Source: an uncultured Ruminococcus sp.
GTDB taxonomy: Bacteria; Bacillota; Clostridia; Oscillospirales; Ruminococcaceae
Reading direction: 5' to 3'
NCBI GenBank assembly: GCA_947177375.1
Contig: CAMWUF010000092.1
Location: 1 to 5,466 of the forward strand
Length of the DNA: 5,466 nucleotides
A program made the translations under genes and the position numbers. This document shows positions 1 through 5,466 of the stretch, piece after piece (the stretch's first letter is position 1; every line of letters begins with the position of its first letter). The notes beneath the pieces were generated by a model that saw only the letters and a list, made by a program, of their open reading frames with translations, searched no databases and was not told the DNA's origin.

Positions 1-120
1 ATTTTATTGCATGAAATTTTAGATAATTCTTTGATTGGTGGCATGGTAATTCAATATGGTGATACGAAAATAGATAATTCTATTCGGAATCGTATGCAAC
101 AGTTTAAGGAAAATAGTTAA
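1..120 (+). CDS. atpH: F1Fo ATP synthase delta subunit, C-terminal fragment (cut by window edge)
   Basis: Only the last 39 codons are present, and the reading frame is open from base 1 to the TAA at 118-120. The visible peptide contains LIGGMVIQYGDTKIDNSIRN, which matches the conserved C-terminal end of bacterial delta (the OSCP homologue): a 'GG' turn, then a 'GD..ID.S...R' pattern. Delta joins the top of the alpha3 beta3 head to the b-subunit peripheral stalk at the cytoplasmic face of the membrane. Its position just before atpA, with a 30-nt gap, is the standard order. The N-terminal part lies outside the window, so nothing can be said about start or full length. The truncation is a window artefact, not a pseudogene. 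Confidence 0.93.
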   Translation: MLLHEILDNSLIGGMVIQYGDTKIDNSIRNRMQQFKENS

Positions 121-150
121 ATTTAATTTTATATAAAGTGAGGTGTCGGC

Positions 151-1659
151 ATGAATTTAAGACCTGATGAAATATCTAGTATTATTAAACAACAGATTAA
201 AAATTATCATGCTCAAATTAGTCTGTCTGATGTTGGTACTGTAATTACCGTTGGTGATGGGATTGCAAATATTCATGGGCTTGAAAAATGCATGTCTGGT
301 GAATTAATTCAATTTGAAGATGGTACTTATGGCATGGCATTGAATTTAGAACAAGATAGCGTTGGTGCAGTTTTGCTTGGTTCAGATGAAAATATTAAAG
401 AAGGTTCTACTGTGAAACGAACAGGAGAAATTATGTCTGTTCCTGTTGGAGAAGCTTTGCTCGGACGTGTTGTCAATGCATTAGGTCAGCCAATTGATGG
501 TGCAGGGGAAATTAAAACAGATAAACATGCACCAATTGAAAAAGTTGCATCTGGTGTAATTACAAGAAAATCAGTACATAAGCCATTACAAACTGGTATT
601 AAAGCGATTGATTCTATGATTCCCATTGGACGTGGACAACGTGAATTAATTATTGGTGACAGACAAACTGGTAAAACAGCAATTGCCTTAGATACAATTA
701 TTAATCAAAAGGGACAGGATATTATTTGTATTTATGTTGCAATTGGGCAGAAACGTTCTACTGTTGCCAATGTTGCAGAAACACTCAGAAAAGCTGGTGC
801 AATGGATTATACGATTATAGTCTCTGCAACAGCATCAGAATTAGCACCATTGCAGTATATTGCACCATATTCAGGCTGTGCAATGGGTGAATATTTCCTT
901 GACCAAGGCAAAGATGTGCTTTGTGTGTATGATGATTTATCTAAACATGCGGTTGCCTATCGTGCATTGTCTTTGCTTTTAAAAAGACCTCCAGGACGTG
1001 AGGCTTACCCTGGAGATGTATTTTATCTGCATTCCCGTTTATTAGAACGTGCATGCAGTTATAATGAAAATTATGGCGGTGGTTCTTTAACGGCTTTACC
1101 AATTATTGAAACACAAGCTGGTGACGTTTCGGCTTATATTCCAACAAATGTAATTTCTATCACAGATGGGCAAATTTTCTTGGAAACAGATTTATTTAAT
1201 GCAGGTGTTCGCCCTGCTGTCAACCCTGGCATTTCGGTTTCTCGTGTGGGAAGTGCCGCACAGATTAAAGCTATGAAAAAAGTTTCAGGCTCTTTGAAAT
1301 TATCTTATTCACAGTATAGAGAATTACAAGCATTTTCACAGTTTGGGTCTGATTTAGATGCAGATACAAAAAATCGCCTTGCAATGGGTGAACGTATTGT
1401 TGAAGTTCTCAAACAAGATAGAAATGCTCCCTTGCCTGTAGAGTTGCAAGTTTGTATTATTTATGCTGTTACCAAAGGCTATTTAAATGAAATCCCTGTT
1501 GAAAAAATTAAAGATTATCAAGTAAAATTATTTGATTATTTGACGGAACAACAGGCTAAATTATTACAAGATATGATTCAGACAAAAGATTTGTCAGCTG
1601 ATAATGAAAAAATTCTTAGTCAGGCTTTAAAAGAATTTAATCAGCAGTATTTAAGCTGA
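151..1659 (+). CDS. atpA: F1Fo ATP synthase alpha subunit
   Basis: This is the non-catalytic nucleotide-binding subunit of the F1 head, alternating with beta in the alpha3 beta3 ring. The 502-aa product has the usual family length. The N-terminal beta-barrel domain (about residues 25-95) contains SDVGTVITVGDGIANIHGL. The P-loop GDRQTGKT is at residues 169-176, with the Walker lysine at K175, and the Walker B strand VLCVYDD is near 256-262. The signature PAVNPGISVSRVGS ends the nucleotide-binding domain. Its R365 corresponds to the arginine finger that reaches into the beta catalytic site. The C-terminal helical domain is intact. The ATG at 151 is supported by GTGAGGTG at 138-145, 5 nt upstream, and by the typical start MNLRPDEISSIIKQQI. 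It lies 30 nt after atpH and 16 nt before atpG, so it is part of the atp operon. Confidence 0.98.
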   Translation: MNLRPDEISSIIKQQIKNYHAQISLSDVGTVITVGDGIANIHGLEKCMSGELIQFEDGTYGMALNLEQDSVGAVLLGSDENIKEGSTVKRTGEIMSVPVGEALLGRVVNALGQPIDGAGEIKTDKHAPIEKVASGVITRKSVHKPLQTGIKAIDSMIPIGRGQRELIIGDRQTGKTAIALDTIINQKGQDIICIYVAIGQKRSTVANVAETLRKAGAMDYTIIVSATASELAPLQYIAPYSGCAMGEYFLDQGKDVLCVYDDLSKHAVAYRALSLLLKRPPGREAYPGDVFYLHSRLLERACSYNENYGGGSLTALPIIETQAGDVSAYIPTNVISITDGQIFLETDLFNAGVRPAVNPGISVSRVGSAAQIKAMKKVSGSLKLSYSQYRELQAFSQFGSDLDADTKNRLAMGERIVEVLKQDRNAPLPVELQVCIIYAVTKGYLNEIPVEKIKDYQVKLFDYLTEQQAKLLQDMIQTKDLSADNEKILSQALKEFNQQYLS

Positions 1660-1675
1660 AAGTGAGTGTTTCATT

Positions 1676-2542
1676 ATGGCAAATCTGAAAGATATTAAAC
1701 GCCGCATTCACAGCGTAGAAAGTACTATGCAAATTACCAAAGCAATGGAATTAGTGGCGTCTTCTAAATTAAGAAAAGCTAAAGAACGTGCCGAATCTGT
1801 ACAGCCGTTTTTTGAAGCGACTTATAAACTAATGGCTGAAATTGTAGCAGAAGATATTTATTTTAATTCGCAATTTGTACGCAAACGGACAGAAAAAGGA
1901 GCTGTTTTATTAATTGTCATTGCAGGTGACAGAGGATTAGCAGGCGGTTTTAATGCAAATATATTTCGTATTGCACAGACTAGAATTGACGAAATTAAGC
2001 AAACTGGTGGTAATCCCATTGTCATGCCGATTGGACAAAAAGCAGTTGATTATTTTGAGAATAGAAATATTAAAATTTTAAAAGCCTATCATCATATTGC
2101 GGAACATATGAATATTTATTTAGCAATGGATATGGCAGAATTAATTTTAAATACATATCAAAGACATGAATCTTTGCAGAGTGTAGAACTTGTATTTACA
2201 AATTATGTTTCGCCGATTTTGCAAGTGGCTCAAAAAATGGAAGTAATTCCGTTAGAAGAATTAACTGTCAAAAATCCGAGACGTTGTGCTGTGGAATATG
2301 AACCCTCTCCAGAGGCTGTATTTGATAAATTAGTTCCCAGATATGTGGCTAGTTTATTATATGGTGCAATTGTAGAGTCTTTTGCATCTGAACAGGCTTC
2401 CAGAAGAACAGCTATGGAAAATGCAACGGATAATGCAACTGAAATGATTGATAATTTATCTTTGTTATATAACCGTGCAAGACAAGGTGCGATTACACAG
2501 GAAATTACAGAAATTGTTGGCGGTGCAAGTGCACAGCAATAA
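1676..2542 (+). CDS. atpG: F1Fo ATP synthase gamma subunit (central rotor shaft)
   Basis: Gamma is the coiled-coil shaft that turns inside the alpha3 beta3 ring and carries rotation from the Fo c-ring. The product is 288 aa, the normal length. The N-terminal helix shows MANLKDIKRRIHSVESTMQI followed by TKAMELVASSKLRKAK, the canonical start. The Rossmann-like middle domain carries GDRGLAGGFNANI. The C-terminal helix contains AMENATDNATEMIDNL and the family signature ITQEITEIVGGASA at the extreme end. The ATG at 1676 follows atpA by 16 nt. The purine run AAAGTGAG at about 1659-1666 overlaps the end of atpA and is a moderate ribosome-binding site, weaker than that of atpA, which fits the lower copy number of gamma (1 against 3). 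No frameshift is seen. Unusually, the next gene is not atpD but a flavin-type gene. Confidence 0.98.
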   Translation: MANLKDIKRRIHSVESTMQITKAMELVASSKLRKAKERAESVQPFFEATYKLMAEIVAEDIYFNSQFVRKRTEKGAVLLIVIAGDRGLAGGFNANIFRIAQTRIDEIKQTGGNPIVMPIGQKAVDYFENRNIKILKAYHHIAEHMNIYLAMDMAELILNTYQRHESLQSVELVFTNYVSPILQVAQKMEVIPLEELTVKNPRRCAVEYEPSPEAVFDKLVPRYVASLLYGAIVESFASEQASRRTAMENATDNATEMIDNLSLLYNRARQGAITQEITEIVGGASAQQ

Positions 2543-2566
2543 TTATTATTTTTGAGGTGAATTTTT

Positions 2567-3043
2567 ATGTTCAGGGAAATGCGACGTAATCAGCAAGAAG
2601 TTTCTCAACAAGAATGCATTGCTGTTTTGAAATCTGAAAAACGTGGTGTTTTAGCTGTATTAGGCGATAATAATTATCCATATGCTGTGCCGATGAATTT
2701 TTATTATGATGAACAGGAAAATAAAATTTATTTGCATAGTGCGAAATCAGGACATAAATTAGATGCGATTCAAAATTGTGATAAAGTTTGCTTTACAACA
2801 TGGAATCAAGGCATAAAAAAACAAGATGATTGGGCATTTTATGTCACGAGTGTAATTATCATGGGAAAAGCGGAGCTGATTCATGATGAGAATTTAAAAA
2901 TGAAACAAGTGAAAAATTTAGGCTTAAAATATTATCCCTCTGAACAGGAAGTACAAGAAGTCATGAGAAAGCATATTAGCAATGTACAATTAATTGCAAT
3001 TAGCATTGATAATATGACTGGAAAACTTGTGCATGAAAAATAA
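2567..3043 (+). CDS. PNPOx-like (pyridoxamine 5'-phosphate oxidase family) flavin split-barrel protein inserted in the atp operon
   Basis: The 158-aa product resembles the small 'pyridoxamine 5'-phosphate oxidase family / NimA-like' proteins of Clostridia. Seen: the N-terminal MFREMRRNQQ and an alpha segment with QQECIAVLK, then the split-barrel strands GVLAVLG, YPYAVPMNFYY (residues 37-47), HSAKSGHKLDAI (57-68, the region that usually contacts FMN phosphate) and VCFTTW, and a typical C-terminal IAISIDNMTGK. Family knowledge suggests a cytosolic dimer that binds FMN or a related flavin. True PNPOx activity is unlikely to be assignable, and the substrate is unknown. No signal peptide or membrane segment is evident. 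The ATG at 2567 is fixed by a strong TGAGGTGA at 2553-2560 and by the conserved N-terminus. Gaps of 24 nt to atpG and 21 nt to atpD, with no promoter or terminator seen, imply co-transcription with ATP synthase. The family call is firm; the function is not. Confidence 0.88.
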   Translation: MFREMRRNQQEVSQQECIAVLKSEKRGVLAVLGDNNYPYAVPMNFYYDEQENKIYLHSAKSGHKLDAIQNCDKVCFTTWNQGIKKQDDWAFYVTSVIIMGKAELIHDENLKMKQVKNLGLKYYPSEQEVQEVMRKHISNVQLIAISIDNMTGKLVHEK

Positions 3044-3064
3044 TTTAATTGAAAGGATATTAGC

Positions 3065-4459
3065 ATGCAAAATATTGGTAAAATCGTGCAGATTATCGGT
3101 GCAGTTGTAGACGTGCGTTTTCCAAAAGATAAGCTCCCAAGATTATTAAATGCAATTACTGTAGATAATAACGGCACAACACTTGTAATAGAAGTTGCCC
3201 AACATATCGGCGATGATGTTGTAAGATGTATTTCAATGGGCAGTACGGACGGGCTTGTGCGTGGCATGGATGCAATTGATACAGGTGCGCCAATTAAAGT
3301 GCCTGTTGGCAAAGAAACTCTAGGCAGAATGTTTAATTTATTAGGTGAAGCAATTGACGAAAAGCCTGCACCTGAAACAGCTGAAAAATGGGCAATTCAT
3401 AGAGAAGCTCCAAGTTATGAAGAACAGACTGCTTCTAATGAAGTATTGGAAACTGGTATTAAAGTAATTGATTTAATTGCACCGTATTTGAAAGGCGGTA
3501 AAATTGGCTTATTTGGCGGTGCAGGTGTTGGCAAGACAGTTTTAATTCAGGAGTTAATTAATAATGTTGCCACACAACATGGCGGTATTTCTGTATTTAC
3601 AGGCGTTGGCGAAAGAACCCGTGAAGGTAATGATTTATATAACGAAATGACAGAAAGCGGTGTTTTAAATAAAACAGTGCTTGTTTATGGGCAGATGAAC
3701 GAACCCCCAGGGGCTAGAATGCGTGTAGCTTTGTCAGGCTTGACTATGGCAGAATATTTCCGTGACACTGAGGGACAAGATGTATTATTATTTATTGATA
3801 ATATTTTTAGATTTACACAAGCTGGTTCTGAAGTTTCTGCTTTATTAGGACGTATGCCGTCAGCTGTTGGGTATCAGCCAACACTTGCCACAGAAATGGG
3901 TGCTTTGCAAGAGCGTATCACTTCGACTAATAAAGGCTCTATTACGTCTGTACAAGCTGTTTATGTGCCAGCAGATGACTTAACAGACCCTGCACCAGCA
4001 ACGACTTTTGCACATTTGGATGCAACAACTGTTTTATCACGTTCTATTTCGTCATTAGGTATTTTCCCAGCAGTTGACCCTTTGGAAAGTACATCAAGAA
4101 TTTTAGACCCTGAAGTTGTTGGACATGAACATTATGAAACTGCTAGAGCTGTGCAGAGTATTTTGCAGAGATATAATGAATTGCAGGATATTATTGCAAT
4201 TATGGGTATGGATGAATTATCAGAAGAAGATAAACGCATTGTTACCAGAGCTAGAAAAGTACAGCGTTTCTTATCACAGCCGTTTTCTGTTGCAGAACAA
4301 TTCACAGGTATGCAAGGAAAATATGTGCCGTTAAAAGAAACTATTAGAGGATTTAAAGAGATTATAGACGGCAAGCATGATGATTTACCAGAATCTGCAT
4401 TTTTATTTGTCGGAACAATTGAAGACGCTGTAGAAAAAGCAAAGACTATTCAGGAATAA
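3065..4459 (+). CDS. atpD: F1Fo ATP synthase beta subunit (catalytic)
   Basis: Beta carries the three catalytic sites that make or hydrolyse ATP. The 464-aa product is full length. The N-terminal barrel starts MQNIGKIVQIIGAVVDVRF. The P-loop GGAGVGKT is at residues 151-158, with K157. GERTREGND at 182-190 supplies the catalytic glutamate E183 and R184. The Walker B strand VLLFIDN ends at D245/N246, followed by IFRFTQAGSEVSALLGRMPS. The ATP synthase signature PAVDPLESTSR is intact. The C-terminal DELSEED lever at residues 383-389, which contacts gamma and epsilon, is canonical. The ATG at 3065 has GAAAGGA at 3051-3057, 7 nt upstream. It is separated from atpG by the flavin-type gene and lies 15 nt before atpC. 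Nothing in the sequence suggests loss of activity. Confidence 0.98.
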   Translation: MQNIGKIVQIIGAVVDVRFPKDKLPRLLNAITVDNNGTTLVIEVAQHIGDDVVRCISMGSTDGLVRGMDAIDTGAPIKVPVGKETLGRMFNLLGEAIDEKPAPETAEKWAIHREAPSYEEQTASNEVLETGIKVIDLIAPYLKGGKIGLFGGAGVGKTVLIQELINNVATQHGGISVFTGVGERTREGNDLYNEMTESGVLNKTVLVYGQMNEPPGARMRVALSGLTMAEYFRDTEGQDVLLFIDNIFRFTQAGSEVSALLGRMPSAVGYQPTLATEMGALQERITSTNKGSITSVQAVYVPADDLTDPAPATTFAHLDATTVLSRSISSLGIFPAVDPLESTSRILDPEVVGHEHYETARAVQSILQRYNELQDIIAIMGMDELSEEDKRIVTRARKVQRFLSQPFSVAEQFTGMQGKYVPLKETIRGFKEIIDGKHDDLPESAFLFVGTIEDAVEKAKTIQE

Positions 4460-4474
4460 GGGAGAGTTTTTAGC

Positions 4475-4918
4475 ATGAATACTTTCCGATTGGTAATTCT
4501 CACACCAGATAAAAAGCTATTTGATGACCAAGTGATTCAATTGACAGCTAGAACTACTGAAGGTGATGTTGGTATTTTAGCAGGGCATATTCGTTATGTG
4601 GCAATTCTCAAAACTGGTGCATTGACAGTAAAGCTTGAAAATGGCAATATGAAAAAAGCAGCAATTGCTGGCGGTGTTTTAAAAGTTTCTGATGATAAAA
4701 CGTCTGTGCTAGTCACGGCTGGCGAATGGGCAGAAGAAATTGACCCTGATTGGGCAGAACGTTCCCGTCAGGACGCTATGGCAAAGATTGAAGCTTTTCA
4801 GAATGAACCTGATAGATTAGAACGGGCAAATTTGAAATTACAAAGGGCTTTGAACCGTTTACAAGTTTCAGGGCGTAGCACTGGGCAAATTATCCCTCCA
4901 GTAAAAAAGAAAAAATAA
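4475..4918 (+). CDS. atpC: F1Fo ATP synthase epsilon subunit
   Basis: Epsilon sits at the foot of gamma on the c-ring and can restrain ATP hydrolysis by extending its C-terminal helices. The 147-aa product is slightly longer than the usual 130-140. The N-terminal beta-sandwich (about 1-85) shows FRLVILTPDKKLF, TEGDVGILAGH and AIAGGVLKV. The C-terminal helical hairpin (about 88-133) ends in LQRALNRLQVSG. After it comes a tail of about 14 residues ending PPVKKKK. In the place of the ATP-binding motif I(L)DxxRA known from Bacillus-type epsilon, the sequence is IDPDWA (89-94), so W93 replaces the arginine. The ATG at 4475 has AAGGGAGAG at 4458-4466, which overlaps the atpD stop codon. It is the last gene of the operon, and a hairpin follows 5 nt after the stop. 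Confidence 0.95.
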   Translation: MNTFRLVILTPDKKLFDDQVIQLTARTTEGDVGILAGHIRYVAILKTGALTVKLENGNMKKAAIAGGVLKVSDDKTSVLVTAGEWAEEIDPDWAERSRQDAMAKIEAFQNEPDRLERANLKLQRALNRLQVSGRSTGQIIPPVKKKK

Positions 4919-4923
4919 AATGA

Positions 4924-4960
4924 AATCAGCTCCAAAATGTCAACTATTTTGGAGCTGATT
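4924..4960. terminator. Bidirectional intrinsic terminator hairpin between atpC and the convergent gene
   Basis: The left arm 4924-4938 and right arm 4946-4960 are perfect 15-bp reverse complements (AATCAGCTCCAAAAT / ATTTTGGAGCTGATT) around a 7-nt loop, GTCAACT. On the - strand the hairpin is followed by a long T-rich run (reverse complement of 4903-4923), a classic intrinsic terminator for the gene at 4962-5321. On the + strand the arm is followed by only ATTATACATA, a poor U-tract, so termination of the atp transcript here is plausible but weaker. The - strand stop codon (4962-4964) lies one base outside the hairpin. Confidence 0.85.
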
Positions 4961-4961
4961 A

Positions 4962-5321
4962 TTATACATAAAGCATAGATTTAATTTCATCAGAAAGTAA
5001 AAGAATTTCATGCCATTGAGGAGCTGTTTTGATAGCATTTATATTCCAGATTTCAGGAAAATTTTTTTGTATTGCACAAAATTTGTCATAAAGTTGTGTG
5101 CATTTCTGAAAAATAATTTGATTAATCCAGCCATTTTCCAGTAAAAAATTTAAATTGTCTTTACATAAATTGCTTCTGACATCAATGTCAAAATCTTCAA
5201 AAATAGAAGTTTCAATCATAGTATCATTTTCATCTAGTAAAAATAAACCACATTCTTGTAATGTAGCAACAAAGCGATAATATCTATTTTCTTCTAATTG
5301 GTAAAATTTTTCCCAGTTCAA
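4962..5321 (-). CDS. Small protein of unknown function, TTG start, convergent to the atp operon
   Basis: I do not recognise this gene. With the start chosen here it gives 119 aa, starting (M)NWEKFYQLEENRYYRF. It is probably cytosolic: no signal peptide or membrane segment is visible. It is rich in aromatic and acidic residues, has tryptophans at 3, 65, 92 and 103 and cysteines at 24, 53, 74 and 82, and looks mostly helical. The C-terminal stretch PQWHEILLLSDEIKSMLY (101-118) looks like a conserved amphipathic helix. The TTG at 5321-5319 is preferred because GGGTGG lies 9 nt upstream and because a consensus promoter occupies 5362-5390. The frame stays open to a TTG at 5390, but that codon is part of the -35 box. 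It is transcribed from its own promoter and ends at the shared hairpin. Small size and isolation could fit a cargo or immunity-type gene, but nothing visible proves it. Confidence 0.62.
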   Translation of the reverse strand: MNWEKFYQLEENRYYRFVATLQECGLFLLDENDTMIETSIFEDFDIDVRSNLCKDNLNFLLENGWINQIIFQKCTQLYDKFCAIQKNFPEIWNINAIKTAPQWHEILLLSDEIKSMLYV

Positions 5322-5330
5322 ATTTATTCG

Positions 5331-5336
5331 CCACCC
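5331..5336 (-). promoter_or_regulatory. Ribosome-binding site deciding the start of the small - strand gene
   Basis: On the - strand this reads GGGTGG, 9 nt before the TTG at 5321. It is the only good Shine-Dalgarno-like sequence between the promoter and the first well-folding part of the protein. No ATG or GTG in frame lies nearby, which supports initiation at TTG. Confidence 0.55.
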
Positions 5337-5361
5337 GTTTTTCCTATTTTCTGTAAAATCA

Positions 5362-5390
5362 ATTATAGCATAGAAAAAAGCAATTGTCAA
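5362..5390 (-). promoter_or_regulatory. Consensus housekeeping promoter for the small - strand gene
   Basis: On the - strand the sequence is TTGACA (5390-5385), a 17-bp spacer, then TATAAT (5367-5362). Both hexamers match the sigma-70/sigma-A consensus exactly, the spacing is optimal, and a TG one base upstream of the -10 makes it an extended -10 promoter. Transcription should start near 5355, leaving a leader of about 34 nt before the TTG at 5321. Nothing in the window is a better promoter match. Confidence 0.88.
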
Positions 5391-5393
5391 TTG
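5381..5393. repeat. 13-bp palindrome over the -35 box, possible operator
   Basis: CAATTG, one base, CAATTG forms a perfect 6-1-6 inverted repeat that fully covers the -35 hexamer of the - strand promoter. A repressor bound here would block RNA polymerase. The region is AT-rich and part of the symmetry is contributed by the TTGACA box itself, so chance is a real alternative. Confidence 0.3.
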
Positions 5394-5394
5394 T

Positions 5395-5427
5395 TGAAAT
5401 TATATAACTCTGAAATTTAGTATTTCA
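5395..5427. repeat. TGAAAT direct repeat plus inverted copy in the right-edge intergenic region
   Basis: TGAAAT occurs at 5395-5400 and 5411-5416 (16 nt apart, start to start), and its reverse complement ATTTCA lies at 5422-5427, giving a short dyad with a 5-nt centre. It lies just upstream of the - strand promoter and could be a regulator site. In DNA this AT-rich, it may be coincidence. Confidence 0.2.
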
Positions 5428-5448
5428 TAGGTTTTTTATTACTTTGTA

Positions 5449-5454
5449 TTGACA
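5449..5454 (+). promoter_or_regulatory. Possible -35 box of a divergent promoter running off the window
   Basis: TTGACA stands on the + strand, preceded by an AT-rich stretch (5428-5448). With a usual 17-bp spacer the -10 box would begin at 5472, beyond the end of the window, so this cannot be confirmed. It would serve a + strand gene to the right, divergent from the small - strand gene. Confidence 0.35.
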
Positions 5455-5466
5455 ATGCACAAAAAA

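Noticed and set aside
1..120. Possible truncated or broken atpH
   Set aside because: The frame is intact from the first base to the stop and the conserved C-terminus is normal. The missing part is simply outside the window.
2539..2552. AATAATTATT palindrome just after atpG, considered as a terminator or processing site
   Set aside because: It is all A and T, short, has no GC stem, and overlaps the atpG stop codon. Such stretches are expected in DNA of this composition.
3006..3044. TTGATA followed by AATAAT before atpD, considered as an internal promoter
   Set aside because: The spacing is about 27 bp, far from the 16-18 bp optimum, and no better -10 lies at the right distance.
2932..3312. 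Open frame on the - strand across the end of the flavin-type gene and the start of atpD
   Set aside because: It is antisense to two well-supported genes, its protein has no family features, and it lacks a convincing ribosome-binding site or promoter. It is a shadow of the coding strand.
4116..4374. Two short frames, one on each strand, inside atpD
   Set aside because: Both lie wholly within the conserved C-terminal region of beta, where the correct frame is certain. The peptides look like out-of-frame translation.
3060..4477. The same 8-mer TTAGCATG at the starts of atpD (3060-3067) and atpC (4470-4477)
   Set aside because: Three of the eight bases are the start codon, and the surrounding bases and Shine-Dalgarno sites differ. 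Coincidence or mild initiation-context preference is enough to explain it.

Overview
The window holds the downstream half of a bacterial F-type (F1Fo) ATP synthase operon on the + strand, followed by a convergent small gene of unknown function on the - strand. The sequence is AT-rich. The genes have purine-rich Shine-Dalgarno sites, and the ATP synthase proteins are ordinary bacterial types with the layout seen in Firmicutes. The flavin split-barrel protein in the middle belongs to a type common in gut and anaerobic Clostridia. I infer a low-GC anaerobic Clostridia-like Firmicute, possibly of the Ruminococcus/Oscillospiraceae kind. The genus cannot be fixed from this window.

Layout: 1-120 is the 3' end of atpH (delta). 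Next come atpA (alpha, 151-1659), atpG (gamma, 1676-2542), an inserted gene for a PNPOx-like flavin-binding split-barrel protein (2567-3043), atpD (beta, 3065-4459) and atpC (epsilon, 4475-4918). All gaps between these genes are 15-30 nt, each gene has its own ribosome-binding site, and I see no internal promoter or terminator. They are therefore most simply read as one transcript. A perfect 15-bp hairpin (4924-4960) separates atpC from the convergent gene. Its T-tract is much better on the - strand than on the + strand.

The - strand gene is best read as 4962-5321 (119 aa, TTG start). The open frame continues upstream to 5390, but that extension is occupied by a consensus sigma-70/sigma-A promoter (TTGACA, 17 bp, TATAAT with an extended -10). 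The rest of the right edge (5391-5466) is AT-rich intergenic DNA with small dyads and a TTGACA on the + strand that may be the -35 of a divergent promoter continuing past the window.

The five F1 subunits together form the catalytic head and stalks (alpha3 beta3 gamma delta epsilon) that couple proton or sodium flow through Fo to ATP synthesis or hydrolysis. All key catalytic residues I checked are present. The main departure from a standard operon is the flavin-type gene between gamma and beta. A smaller one is the loss of the usual arginine in the ATP-binding motif of epsilon. I found no CRISPR array, tRNA, rRNA, insertion sequence or obviously new multi-gene system.
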